DNA from: Paenibacillus amylolyticus
Lineage (GTDB): Bacteria; Bacillota; Bacilli; Paenibacillales; Paenibacillaceae
Length of the DNA stretch: 64,000 nucleotides
Reading direction: 5' to 3'
NCBI RefSeq assembly: GCF_029689945.1
Contig: NZ_CP121451.1
Location: 186,001 to 250,000 of the forward strand
The translations under genes and the position numbers were made by a program. Below the pieces are notes generated by a model that ran no database searches, was not told the DNA's origin, and saw nothing but the letters and a program-made list of their open reading frames with translations. Positions 31,582-40,087 of this stretch are shown here, piece by piece. Every line of letters begins with the position of its first letter. Within the stretch, counting starts at the first letter, position 1.

Positions 31582-31872
31582 TTAGCGTCCCAGGCGTTCC
31601 AGCGTCATTTTATATCCATCATTACCGTAATTCAGACAGCGTTTCACACGTGAAATTGTAGCTGTGCTCGCACCTGTCTCTGCTTCAATCTGGTTATACG
31701 TATTGCCTTTACCCAACATACGAGCCACTTCCAGCCGCTGGGACATGGATTGAATCTCGTTTACCGTGCAGAGGTCATCAAAGAAAACATAACACTCTTC
31801 AATATCTTTTAGCGTCAAAATAGCCTCAAATAGTTGTTCAATGCTTTTATCATTTAGCTTTTTCAGCTGCAT
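31582..31872 (-). CDS. yerC: TrpR-like YerC/YecD family DNA-binding protein
   Basis: A 96-residue protein. VFFDDLCTVNEIQSMSQRLE, then VARMLGKGNTYNQIEAETGA, then STATISRVKRCLNYGNDGYK match the TrpR/YerC family closely. Its helix-turn-helix sits at residues 55-85. In B. subtilis YerC lies beside yerB and pcrB; a YerB-like lipoprotein is 6 kb away here. It is likely a transcriptional repressor with unknown ligand and target. It precedes the chelatase gene on the same strand with an overlap of about one base. Confidence 0.9.
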   Translation of the reverse strand: MQLKKLNDKSIEQLFEAILTLKDIEECYVFFDDLCTVNEIQSMSQRLEVARMLGKGNTYNQIEAETGASTATISRVKRCLNYGNDGYKMTLERLGR

Positions 31873-32325
31873 TTTATCATCATCCCCTAGCGGTTACTGT
31901 GTACCTACATTGTACTCACCCTGAGTTGGTATTTCAAGCGTTACCGTTTTCACGCACTACAGAATAAAAATACATGTAAACGATTACAAAAGGTACTATT
32001 GTCCTCCCCTCGCGTACATGAGACGGATTTACCGCGCTATTTCTCAGTTTTCACCTGTATATATCCGATTACTTATGTAGGATTTCAATCATCCTAAATG
32101 TTACAATTTTGTGTCCAAACTGCATTTTACTCTTCGGAAACCTGACATCAGGCCATGCGCCCAAATCCGCAAATATCCCGTTTTCCGGGATACCCGCCTA
32201 CGCCGTCTCTCCGCGAATGACATACAGTATAACCAAAGGGAGTTCCACTAACGTATTTAATGTACATCTGTCTTGAAACTGGTGGAACGCAATTCCGAAA
32301 TCCAATAGAAGGAACGTGATCGTTC
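31873..32325. other. intergenic region between yerC and the Lys/Arg-rich protein gene
   Basis: 452 bp without a supported gene. It holds the divergent leaders of yerC and the plus-strand gene. I see no terminator-like hairpin with a T-run and no riboswitch. AT-rich words such as TTACAA and TATATATCC near 32,050 might be promoter parts but fit no strong consensus. Confidence 0.3.
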
Positions 32326-32961
32326 ATGCCACAGCATTATTATCACCGCCAACCAGCACAAGGGCACCGACCGTCTGCTCATGCTCATCGGCAGGCACAC
32401 ACTTCTGCCTATATGCCGCCCGGTGTGGTTCCGCGGTCTTTAAATGAAACTCAGATTCAACCGATGTACCCTGGAGTAGAGCCCCATTACCCGGGCTTCG
32501 GTGAAGTCGAAGCATCTGCGGTCGTACCCTATGGGCAAGGTATAGCTGGCGGGAACTTATATGGAGGTGCACCCCAGGTTGTTGCTCCGGCTCCGGTACC
32601 GGCCCCTGCTACGGGCAGTTCCGGCTTTTCATTAGCCAACATTGGTGAGTTAAAAGGAATGATCGACCGCTTCGGCGGTATTGATGGAATCATGAGTGGT
32701 ATAGGCAAAATGCAAAAGGTCGTCGGTGGCATCCAGCAGATGGCTCCGATGATGAAGCTCGTTATGGGCATTCTGCCTTTTGGAAAAGGAAAATCGAATA
32801 ACAGCGCAGCGGATGCAGACTATGAGGAATATACGCCGCCCCGGAGACGGAAACGCAAGCGGACGAATAAGCAAACGAGTGCTCCACGTCGCCGCAACAC
32901 GACTCCAGTCCGCCGCAAATCCAATAACACCAAACGCCGTCCCAAAAGTCGCAAACATTAA
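32326..32961 (+). CDS. hypothetical spore-coat-like protein with basic tail
   Basis: A 211-residue protein in three parts. The first 70 residues are rich in H, Q, P, A and Y (HYYHRQPAQGHRPSAHAHRQ). The middle, about 100-150, is a helical Gly- and Met-rich segment (LKGMIDRFGGIDGIMSGIGK, MQKVVGGIQQMAPMMKLVMG) as in Bacillales YqfQ/VrrA-like spore proteins. The C-terminus is almost all R, K, S, T, N and P (RRRKRKRTNKQTSAPRRRNT). I could not name the family. The design suggests coat or DNA/RNA association in the spore. No signal peptide. Confidence 0.65.
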   Translation: MPQHYYHRQPAQGHRPSAHAHRQAHTSAYMPPGVVPRSLNETQIQPMYPGVEPHYPGFGEVEASAVVPYGQGIAGGNLYGGAPQVVAPAPVPAPATGSSGFSLANIGELKGMIDRFGGIDGIMSGIGKMQKVVGGIQQMAPMMKLVMGILPFGKGKSNNSAADADYEEYTPPRRRKRKRTNKQTSAPRRRNTTPVRRKSNNTKRRPKSRKH

Positions 32962-32970
32962 ATTCATTCA

Positions 32971-32998
32971 GGCATCCCCAATAGAGGGGGTGCCTTAA
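32971..32998 (+). terminator. probable terminator after the basic-tail gene
   Basis: A 9-bp stem GGCATCCCC / GGGGGTGCC (one G-U) with loop AATAGA follows the stop codon by 10 bp. The T-run after it is short (TTAA), so it may be weak. Confidence 0.6.
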
Positions 32999-33091
32999 CA
33001 TCTTTCATCCGCATACAAATAAATTTGAGGAACTTATGTTCTTATTTATGTCATTTGAGGTATACTGGATAGTAACTAAAGGAGGCGGACC

Positions 33092-34180
33092 ATGGAACTT
33101 TTCAAAGACAAATATACTCCCGCATTAATTGATCGGACCGGCGAACTCTTGCGTCAATTCTACCCGAAGCTGGATACACAGCAATTTCACGAATTGGTTT
33201 TCGCCGAGGGCTGGGAGCAGTTGGAATTCAAAGCGCGCATTCGCAGAATTACATTGGCCTTGACTGCAGTACTGCCCGACCATTATGAGGAAGCACTACA
33301 TATTATTGAACAAGCTGCGCCGAATATGAGAGGCGTTGAATATCTGTTTGTACCGGATTTTATCGAAGTGAACGGACTTGACCCAGAGGATTACGAGCTA
33401 TCCATGAAGTATCTGACCCTCTTCACACCTTATTCCAGCTCCGAGTTCGCGGTACGCCCGTTTATTAAGCATTATCCAATCCAAACGATGAAACATATGA
33501 TGGCGTGGGCAGATAGCGACAACGAGCATATCCGCAGACTTGCCAGTGAGGGTAGCCGCCCACGTTTGCCATGGGGTGCCAAACTGCAGAACTTTATCAC
33601 TGATCCAACACCTGTACTTCCGATTTTGCATGCATTGAAACAGGACGAGTCCCTCTATGTGCGCAAAAGTGTCGCCAATCATCTGAATGATATCTCCAAG
33701 GATCACCCCGAACTGGTTCTGGATCTGGCCACCACCTGGTATGGTCAACATGCAGATACTGACTGGATTGTCCGACACGCCAGCAGGTCATTACTGAAGA
33801 AAGGACATCCCAAAGCACTACGTCTTTTTGGTTATAACGAGCAGGATTCGATTCATATTGAGCAGCTTCAGCTTGTCCAGGATACGATTACCATTGGCGA
33901 TGATCTTCATTTTTCTTTTGATGTTGTGAATGAGAGTGGTGAGTCACAGATGCTGCGAGTTGAATATGAGATGGGTTATATGAAAGCAAACGGCAAGCAA
34001 GCTCCCAAACGATTTAAATGCTCTGATAAAATGTATCCGACAGGCAGAACGAAGGTAGCCACCAAACAGTCGTTCAAAATCATTACAACAAGAAAATACT
34101 ATGCCGGACTCCATACGCTAACGATTGTTGTGAATGGTCAAGCGGCAGCAACAACCTCTTTTGTCCTTGAAATGAAATAA
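33092..34180 (+). CDS. DNA alkylation repair protein, AlkC family (HEAT repeats)
   Basis: A 362-residue DNA glycosylase-like protein of the AlkC family. RIRRITLALTAVLPDHYEEA and related helical pairs form HEAT-like repeats. The AlkC signature LASEGSRPRLPWG is at about 150-162, followed by QDESLYVRKSVANHLNDISK and DWIVRHASRSLLKKGHPKAL. The C-terminal 110 residues are an Ig-like beta domain (DDLHFSFDVVNESGE, YAGLHTLTIVVNG), as in the longer AlkC subgroup. AlkC removes N3-methylated purines from DNA. The ATG has a clear GGAGG. It stands alone and is closed by a terminator shared with corA. Confidence 0.9.
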   Translation: MELFKDKYTPALIDRTGELLRQFYPKLDTQQFHELVFAEGWEQLEFKARIRRITLALTAVLPDHYEEALHIIEQAAPNMRGVEYLFVPDFIEVNGLDPEDYELSMKYLTLFTPYSSSEFAVRPFIKHYPIQTMKHMMAWADSDNEHIRRLASEGSRPRLPWGAKLQNFITDPTPVLPILHALKQDESLYVRKSVANHLNDISKDHPELVLDLATTWYGQHADTDWIVRHASRSLLKKGHPKALRLFGYNEQDSIHIEQLQLVQDTITIGDDLHFSFDVVNESGESQMLRVEYEMGYMKANGKQAPKRFKCSDKMYPTGRTKVATKQSFKIITTRKYYAGLHTLTIVVNGQAAATTSFVLEMK

Positions 34181-34197
34181 CAGGAGGAATTCTTAAG

Positions 34198-34242
34198 TTA
34201 TACACAGTTCAATTCTGCGACAACTTATTCACATGTGGATAG
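34198..34242. promoter_or_regulatory. DnaA-box group downstream of alkC
   Basis: Two perfect TTATNCACA boxes, TTATACACA (34198-34206) and TTATTCACA (34225-34233), and an adjoining reverse one-mismatch box CTATCCACA (34234-34242, on the minus strand) lie within 45 bp. This is denser than chance. A larger set of weaker sites lies on the far side of corA (35417-35633). Confidence 0.65.
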
Positions 34243-34274
34243 ATTATTTCTAGCACAACTTATAGGAGAATCAG

Positions 34275-34346
34275 AAAGGCCACCTGAGTTGACTTCCCGA
34301 CGGGTTAATCCATTCCTGTCAGAGATCATGGCTCAGTGGCCTTTTC
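34275..34346. terminator. bidirectional terminator between alkC and corA
   Basis: AAAGGCCACCTGAG (34275-34288) pairs with CTCAGTGGCCTTTT (34333-34346) with one bulge; A-runs and T-runs flank it. A 44-nt loop separates them. It lies 30 bp before the corA stop and 95 bp after the alkC stop. Confidence 0.65.
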
Positions 34347-34377
34347 ATACAATCCGAAACAGGACAGTGTAACATTC

Positions 34378-35337
34378 CTACTTGAACCATCCCCGCTTCA
34401 CAAACCAAGCCACCATGCCACCGCCAAGCACCAACATCAACAATAACACCGCACCATACCCAAACTTCCACTGAAGCTCAGGCATATATGCAAAGTTCAT
34501 GCCATAAATACCGGCGATCAGCGTTAAGGGCATAAATACAGTTGTAATCACCGTGAGTGTCTTCATGATCTGATTCATCCGGTTGGAGTTCAGGGAAATA
34601 TAGCTGTCACGCAGGTCGGCCGTCATCTCCCGATCGGCTTCAATCATGTCCGTCAGCTTCAATAGATGGTCATAGATGTCGGTAAAATAAGCCGTATGTT
34701 CGCCTGTTCGCTGCACATGCTGGGAATTGACAACCCGATAGAGCAGATCACGCATCGGTACGACCGTTCGTCGAAGCTTCAGCAATCGACTTCGCAGGTC
34801 AAACACCTGATTCATCAAGTCTTCAACAGACTCTTGTCCACCCCGGTTTTCCAGTTCAGCCAGTTCATCCTCAATCGCAAATAAAGACGGAAAATAATGA
34901 TCGACCAGCTTATCCATCACCGTATAGGCTGCTGCCACCGGACCTCGCGCCCAGATGGTTCGTTCATGTGCATGCTGCAACAAGCGTTCCCACGCTTCAT
35001 CCACTTCCTCCAATACGCCATGATGAAAGGACACCAGGAAGTTTGCTCCGAGAAACAAGTCAACCTCCTCGGCTTCCAGCGTCTTGGGATTCAGTGCATG
35101 CAGTACAAGAAACTGCAGATTTTCATAATAATCAAGCTTGGGCCGCTGCAACACATGCAGACAGTCCTCAATAGCTAAGGGGTGAAAATGAAAATATGTA
35201 TCCAGCAAACGGCTTTCCTCTTCCGTTGGCTGGTTAAAATCCGCCCATACCCAGGCGTAATCGTTCAGATCCAGCTGTGTAAGTGGTATGTTCACGGAGA
35301 CTTGATGTTCTCGTGTAATGGCGAGTGTACGAATCAT
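34378..35337 (-). CDS. corA: CorA-family magnesium transporter
   Basis: A 319-residue divalent cation channel. The GMN motif, the family selectivity filter, lies at 279-281 (GIYGMNFAYMPEL). Two C-terminal transmembrane helices, at about 257-277 and 293-311, end in a short basic tail (WFVKRGWFK). The cytoplasmic funnel domain fills the rest, with ALEDCLH-like AIEDCLHVLQRPKLDYYENL near the N-terminus. The native start is ATG 35337. It imports Mg2+, possibly Co2+ or Ni2+. The strand position leaves two flanks with DnaA-box-like sites. No regulatory element such as an M-box is recognised upstream. Confidence 0.95.
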   Translation of the reverse strand: MIRTLAITREHQVSVNIPLTQLDLNDYAWVWADFNQPTEEESRLLDTYFHFHPLAIEDCLHVLQRPKLDYYENLQFLVLHALNPKTLEAEEVDLFLGANFLVSFHHGVLEEVDEAWERLLQHAHERTIWARGPVAAAYTVMDKLVDHYFPSLFAIEDELAELENRGGQESVEDLMNQVFDLRSRLLKLRRTVVPMRDLLYRVVNSQHVQRTGEHTAYFTDIYDHLLKLTDMIEADREMTADLRDSYISLNSNRMNQIMKTLTVITTVFMPLTLIAGIYGMNFAYMPELQWKFGYGAVLLLMLVLGGGMVAWFVKRGWFK

Positions 35338-35416
35338 AAATTAGACCACGTCCTTGTCCTGTATCTTTACGTCATTGTACAACTTTAACCATAGGCACGT
35401 CTCCCGCGTGTTCCAA

Positions 35417-35633
35417 ATATCCACAGACATGCATTCAAACTCGACAACAAAAAAAGCCAACCCTGTTGGCTTCTCTCATTTCCCTATCCACAGTCCCCTG
35501 TATCCACAGGAATATCTTCTTTTGGTTTATCATTCCACGGATGGCTATCCACATATCCAGCCTGTCCACACGTTCATGCACAGGCGTCTCTTGATTTTGG
35601 TTGTATAATTGTCCACATATCCCGATATTCACA
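35417..35633. promoter_or_regulatory. cluster of DnaA-box-like sites upstream of corA
   Basis: Seven NNNTYCACA-type words on the plus strand: ATATCCACA (35417), CTATCCACA (35484), GTATCCACA (35500), CTATCCACA (35545), CTGTCCACA (35562), TTGTCCACA (35609) and ATATTCACA (35625). Five differ from TTATNCACA by one base. All seven point the same way. They lie in the gap between the corA and pit genes. Confidence 0.55.
35449..35474 (-). terminator. Rho-independent terminator after pit
   Basis: In the minus direction AGCCAAC / GTTGGCT forms a 7-bp stem on a short AGG loop followed by a seven-T run. It ends the DUF47-pit transcript about 215 bp beyond the pit stop; the intervening region holds the DnaA-box-like sites. 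Confidence 0.8.
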
Positions 35634-35688
35634 CAGTTATGAACAATGTGTCTGATAATTCCGAATTCGTTCGGAATCACTTCTCTTT

Positions 35689-36677
35689 TTAGAAAATAAT
35701 CCAGTACAACAATCCTGCCAGTCCCGCAGTAATTGGAATTGTAATGAACCATGTAATAATGATCCGTCCAGCAAGTCCCCACTTCACAGCAGAGAAACGT
35801 TTCGCGGAACCCACACCCAGAATGGCTGATGTGATCGCGTGTGTTGTACTAACTGGAAGGTGAAGCAATGTTGCCGTGAAAATAACGGAAGCAGCTGACA
35901 GATCCGCGGCAAATCCGTTAATCGGCTCAATTTTAAAGATTTTGGTACCCATCGTTTTGATGATTTTCCAACCACCAATGGATGTACCCAGAGCCATCGC
36001 AGTTGCTGCTGAGATTTTAACCCACAGCGGCACTTCCAGATGATCTTGTACACCTGCTGCAACCAAAGCAAACGTAATAATCCCCATCGCTTTCTGTGCA
36101 TCATTTGTACCATGTGTGAAGGCTTGCAGTGCTGCCGTGAAAATCTGTACCGTACGGAAACCTTTATTCACGTTATGCGGACTGCGTTTGGCAAAAATAT
36201 ATTTGAGAATCATCATGACCACATAACCAATGGCAAATGCGATAAGAGGTGATAATAGCAAACCTCCGACGATATCAATAAATCCGCTCCACTTCACTTT
36301 GTCGGATCCTGCGCCAACGAGTACGGCACCTGCAAGGGCTCCGATCAGTGCGTGTGAGGATGAAGACGGAATACCAAACCACCATGTAACCAAGTTCCAG
36401 ATAATCGCGGCAATCAAGGTGACTATGACGACCTCGATCCCGTTATCCAGCTTGGTGGGGTCGGTTACACTCCCCCAATCGTCTTCGCAACGCCTGTAAA
36501 CATCATCGCACCGACAAAGTTCATTACCGCTGCCAACAGGATCGCGCGACGTGGCGTCAGTGCCCGTGTCGATACTGAAGTGGCTATGGCATTGGCCGTG
36601 TCGTGAAAACCGTTGATGAAGTCAAACGCCAGTGCAAGGAAGACGACTATACCTAATACCCAAATCGTTGTTTCCAT
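35689..36677 (-). CDS. pit: low-affinity inorganic phosphate transporter Pit, frameshifted in this sequence
   Basis: A 330-residue transporter of the PiT family with about ten membrane segments. The N-terminal PiT signature FINGFHDTANAIATSVSTRA is at 19-38; the second copy is in the C-terminal half (AALQAFTHGTNDAQKAMGII). The central loop includes GIPSSSSHALIGALAGAVLV. The C-run at 36,472-36,476 lacks one base: adding a G in the reading strand joins TIGG to SVTDPTKLDNGIEVVIV. Without it the gene is split into a 70-residue and a 242-residue frame. It is coupled to the DUF47 gene upstream, which is thought to regulate Pit activity. Confidence 0.9.
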
Positions 36678-36691
36678 TATTCTCTGGCTCC

Positions 36692-37309
36692 TTAAGAATT
36701 ACGCATGATGATGGATTCGAGCACATTCGCTACGTGTTCACAAGCATCCGTTGTGGTCTCAAGACGTTCGTAAATTTCCTTACGTTTGATCAATTCAATC
36801 GGATCAGGAACGGTAGCGAAAAGGTTCTTGATACACATGCGCAATACTTCGTCGCCCTGATTTTCCAGATCATTCAATCGAATCGTGTACTCACGAATCG
36901 CCAGCAATTTTTTCTGAGACAGCAAATGAATGGCCTTCTGAATTTCGTAAGCCGATTGGCGCAAAATTTCAGCGAATTGAACGATATATTCGTCTGGGTC
37001 AGTCAGTTGGTACATATAGAAACGGGAAGCCGTTGCTTCGAGTCCGTCCAATACGTCATCAAGTGTCGTTGTCAGCTCCATAATATCATCGCGTTCGATC
37101 GGCGTGATAAACGTTTTGTTGAGTTCCGTAATAATTGTGTGCACATAGTCATCACATTGGGACTCGTACTTCTTCATTTCATTGGCAAAAAGAGTCACAT
37201 CCTGAAGGTTGGAAACATGCTGGGAGAAATAATCTGCCGCTTGAACAACCGTATCTGCCATGTTCTCCAGTGTCTCAAAAAATATATCCTTCTTCTTCTT
37301 AAGCTTCAT
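36692..37309 (-). CDS. DUF47 (PhoU-like) partner of Pit
   Basis: A 205-residue protein, all helical, of the DUF47/UPF0111 family (YkaA-like), with two PhoU-like helical bundles. Sequence features: KKKDIFFETLENMADTVVQA, then DDIMELTTTLDDVLDGLEAT, then LNDLENQGDEVLRMCIKNLF with metal-binding D and E residues. The ATG at 37309 follows GGGGAT; the longer frame has no site. In many bacteria this gene precedes pit in one operon, and the two proteins interact. Start of pit lies 15 bp downstream, so co-transcription is certain. Confidence 0.9.
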   Translation of the reverse strand: MKLKKKKDIFFETLENMADTVVQAADYFSQHVSNLQDVTLFANEMKKYESQCDDYVHTIITELNKTFITPIERDDIMELTTTLDDVLDGLEATASRFYMYQLTDPDEYIVQFAEILRQSAYEIQKAIHLLSQKKLLAIREYTIRLNDLENQGDEVLRMCIKNLFATVPDPIELIKRKEIYERLETTTDACEHVANVLESIIMRNS

Positions 37310-37625
37310 AGCTCTATCCCCTTTACGGAAAAAATTGCCGATAACCGATGAAACATGAAATGACAACCTTTGATATCTTATCATATTTGTTTCATGGTTT
37401 GTACAAAAGGTGTGATCCTTTTTTATATTCTTATCACATTAATCTGAAATGAATCTTAATTATTTGGAATACTGGTAAATTCAAGTCGAGATTTTACACT
37501 GCGTTTACAATTCGACATCACAATACAGAATCCGCATGATTCTGCTTTCATGCTGAGGTACATTATCATGCCTTTTCGACAACAAAATGGCTACATGTTT
37601 CATCGTTCTCTTTCATTACATCCTT
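37310..37625. other. intergenic region with Pho-box-like repeat upstream of DUF47-pit
   Basis: A 316-bp gap. TTTACA at 37493 and 37504, 11 bp apart, are followed by ACATCA; this resembles tandem TTWACA-type PhoP half-sites. On the plus strand it is oriented away from the minus-strand operon it would control, 184 bp upstream, so its meaning is unsure. No gene supported. Confidence 0.35.
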
Positions 37626-38699
37626 CTATTGTTCAGCCAGCTTCACATGACTAGAAAATTCCGGGCGATTGGGAACAATGCTGATAAACGTTTCACCGGG
37701 CACAAGAGCCGCTTCATGGCCATCCTGAACAAAACGGATAATATCGCCCTGCTTCTTCACCCACTGCCCACGAATCATCTTGCCCTTCTGGAACAACATC
37801 GCTTCCCCGCCCTGTTCCAAATTAACGGACAACCGTCCTACACTATCAAGCACCTTGTGATCTGCACCTGCCACAATGATGTTCGCCGCGCCAAGTGGAG
37901 TCCCATTATCCAGATCCTGATCTGCCTTACCATTCACCATTCTCATATATCGTCCGCTAACTTCATCATAATCATACGTCACCCGGTAACTATCCAATAA
38001 ATATTGGATATCAAACTGCTGTACTGCCTCTCCTGCAGATGTCGCGCCTTCTTCGTTATAGATGTACACAGGAGACTTGAAGTCATGGCTGTAGCCCTTG
38101 ATATCTGCTCCTTCTCTCAGCTTGTCCGCTGAAGTATACAGATTATGTGGGGCTTTACGATCGGAGGAACGCCAGAAATAAGGTCCACCATTCGAGATTT
38201 CATCCATATGCTGTTTCTGCTGCCTTTGCAAAATCGAATACGCCTCCGGACTGCCTCCGGCATGAACAAGTACTCCATCATAACTCTCGCCAAGCTCAAT
38301 CAGATAAGGGCGTATGCTGCGAACAGGACCAACCGTCTCCGCACCCCCTTCACTCTGGAAGATGGCTATGAAACGGGTAATGCCCCCTTCTGCGAGGACT
38401 TCAAGAATGATATCGGCTGAGCTTAAACCCGATTGGGGCCGAGCCGCTGGTGCATTATTAATCATGACGGCCAGTGGTCGACGCGTAATCGCTTCATCTA
38501 CAGGCAGACCTGTAAGAGGTGCTGTATAGAGAGAGGTGTTGGACTCCTCCGCAGTCTGTTCTTCCTGTACAGGTGCAGGTGTCGGTTCTGGCTGAAGTGG
38601 CATCTGAGCCGCCTCCTGGTTTTGGCAAGCAACAAGACTTAAGGAGAGAATAAACAGGGATGCAGCCGATGCCGCTTTGTTCCATTTCAAAAACTTCAA
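37626..38699 (-). CDS. YerB-like DUF3048 lipoprotein
   Basis: A 357-residue lipoprotein. The TTG start at 38699 follows GGAGG. The signal peptide SLFILSLSLVAC ends in a lipobox with the cysteine as lipid anchor. DUF3048 features: LTGLPVDEAITRRPLAVMIN, NAPAARPQSGLSSADIILEV, LAEGGITRFIAIFQS, VGPVRSIRPYLIEL and, in the second domain, RMVNGKADQDLDNGTPLGAA. B. subtilis YerB is a putative cell-envelope lipoprotein of unknown role. A frame running upstream to 38897 has no ribosome binding site, so I do not use it. Confidence 0.9.
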   Translation of the reverse strand: MKFLKWNKAASAASLFILSLSLVACQNQEAAQMPLQPEPTPAPVQEEQTAEESNTSLYTAPLTGLPVDEAITRRPLAVMINNAPAARPQSGLSSADIILEVLAEGGITRFIAIFQSEGGAETVGPVRSIRPYLIELGESYDGVLVHAGGSPEAYSILQRQQKQHMDEISNGGPYFWRSSDRKAPHNLYTSADKLREGADIKGYSHDFKSPVYIYNEEGATSAGEAVQQFDIQYLLDSYRVTYDYDEVSGRYMRMVNGKADQDLDNGTPLGAANIIVAGADHKVLDSVGRLSVNLEQGGEAMLFQKGKMIRGQWVKKQGDIIRFVQDGHEAALVPGETFISIVPNRPEFSSHVKLAEQ

Positions 38700-39034
38700 T
38701 ATAGGACCTCCTGAACGATATGGCCTGGTTCTAAGTTGTGATATATGTCTCATGTGGGCAACCATTTCAAGTATTTCTTTCCATTTAATCACACCCCGCC
38801 TAATTTGTCTGCGCCCTGGAGGCCTTGATACAGCGTGAGATTCACATTTGAAACAGCGAATCGCGAGAAAAATATGTCCTAAATGTGAACTTCTCAAACC
38901 TTACTTAAAATTTGAACTAGATTGTGATTTTAATCACAAACAAAACGACTTATGGACTATACAATAAAGACATCAAAGGTGATCACTTAGAAAAACAAAA
39001 ACAACACACTAGATTCCATGAAGGAGTGGTTCAT
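38700..39034. other. intergenic region with Fnr/Rex-like palindrome, yerB-doxX
   Basis: A 335-bp gap between divergent genes. It contains TTGTGA-N6-TCACAA at 38922-38939 (listed separately), 95 bp before the DoxX start. Otherwise AT-rich. A short sequence GTGATCAC near 38,980 is also symmetrical. No gene supported. Confidence 0.4.
38922..38939. promoter_or_regulatory. Fnr/Crp- or Rex-like operator upstream of doxX
   Basis: TTGTGATTTTAATCACAA is a perfect dyad apart from its centre. It matches both the Crp/Fnr consensus TGTGA-N6-TCACA and the Rex consensus TTGTGAAnnnnTTCACAA (two mismatches next to the centre). It lies 95 bp before the doxX ATG. Which regulator binds is not clear. Confidence 0.6.
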
Positions 39035-39574
39035 ATGTTCAGCTTCAACCAATGGCTTAGAGAAAACAAAGTGGCAATGTGGATTTTGACAGTACTTCGG
39101 GTGTATATCGGTTACGATTGGATGACTCACGGATGGAGCAAATTGACTGGCGGATTCCAAGCTGGTGGATTCCTCGCCGGGGCAGTTGGCAAAGCAACGG
39201 GTGAAAACCCAACAGTTCAAGCATGGTGGGGAACATTCCTTGAGAAATTCGCTGTACCAAACGCAGGATTGTTCGACTTCATCATCCCGCTCGGTGAATT
39301 CCTTGTCGGTCTGGGACTCATTCTCGGATGCTTCACAACACTGGCTGCACTGATGGCTCTCGTGATGAACTTCGCGTTCCTCTTCTCGGGTACAGTAAGC
39401 ACAAATGCTCAACTGGTTCTGATGCAAATCTTCCTCGTTGTTGCTGGTGCAAATGCAGGTAAAATTGGTCTGGATCACTGGGTACTGCCTTACCTTCGCG
39501 GATTGATCACTCGTAACAAAGGTAATCACCCTAAAGACACACCAACGATTAGCCCAACTCAAAAAACAGCTTAA
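39035..39574 (+). CDS. DoxX family membrane protein
   Basis: A 179-residue membrane protein. The ATG at 39035 follows AAGGAG by 8 nt. Conserved N-terminus: AMWILTVLRVYIGYDWMTHG with W and G of the DoxX core, then GFLAGAVGKATGENPTVQAW and FDFIIPLGEFLVGLGLILGC. Four helices are visible. DoxX proteins are linked to quinone or thiosulfate redox chemistry and to detoxification. An Fnr/Rex-like site upstream suggests redox or oxygen control. The gene stands alone with a strong terminator. Confidence 0.85.
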   Translation: MFSFNQWLRENKVAMWILTVLRVYIGYDWMTHGWSKLTGGFQAGGFLAGAVGKATGENPTVQAWWGTFLEKFAVPNAGLFDFIIPLGEFLVGLGLILGCFTTLAALMALVMNFAFLFSGTVSTNAQLVLMQIFLVVAGANAGKIGLDHWVLPYLRGLITRNKGNHPKDTPTISPTQKTA

Positions 39575-39601
39575 GCAATAGCAATCATTCATCAAATTTC
39601 C

Positions 39602-39638
39602 AGCCCTGCTCTCCATCCCCCGGAGAGCAGGGCTTTTA
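39602..39638 (+). terminator. Rho-independent terminator after doxX
   Basis: A perfect 13-bp stem AGCCCTGCTCTCC / GGAGAGCAGGGCT with loop ATCCCCC is followed by TTTT. Confidence 0.9.
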
Positions 39639-39759
39639 ATATCTAAATAATATGATACAAAAATGAAAAAAGGGGATGTCTCCGAAGGAATGCCGCCTCG
39701 CTCCAAGTCTAACGAACCTACCGCACCTTAAAAGGCAGATCATCAACGGTTGCAAGATT

Positions 39760-39852
39760 TAACGAACCCCACTAACGCTATTTCGTCATAATAGGGCTTC
39801 CAAACCTAAAAAAACCAGCGAATCGACGAAATAGCGTCTCTGTGATTCGTTA
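39760..39852. repeat. nested inverted-repeat intergenic element
   Basis: Inner arms ACGCTATTTCGTC (39775-39787) and GACGAAATAGCGT (39825-39837) are perfect 13-bp complements. Outer arms TAACGAA (39760-39766) and TTCGTTA (39846-39852) also pair. The 93-bp structure lies in the 512-bp gap 39575-40087 with related words nearby (39,705 and 39,880). It looks like a dispersed palindromic element. No other gene is supported in that gap. Confidence 0.6.
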
Positions 39853-40087
39853 GTTCTCAGATCTGGGCAAATGGGAGCGAATAGCGTGTGTCAGGTTCAT
39901 TACAACATAATCAAACTAAATGAGGATGTCCCTCGTCATATTCATGACGTATGGGACATCCTCAACAGGTTAATTCCGGATCGAATTCATATATGTCGAA
40001 GTGCATTCATCAAACCTTGCACCGTTTCCACTCGTGTGACTTCCATGTTTGGAGCGAATTGCCCGTTGCTTCTCCACCACATCACGA

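Larger units (their letters stand above)
35338..35688. other. intergenic region corA-pit
   Basis: A 351-bp gap with no supported gene. It holds the terminator at 35449-35474 and the seven DnaA-box-like sites listed separately. A short ATATCC/GGATAT symmetry is visible at several points but no riboswitch is recognised. Confidence 0.5.
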
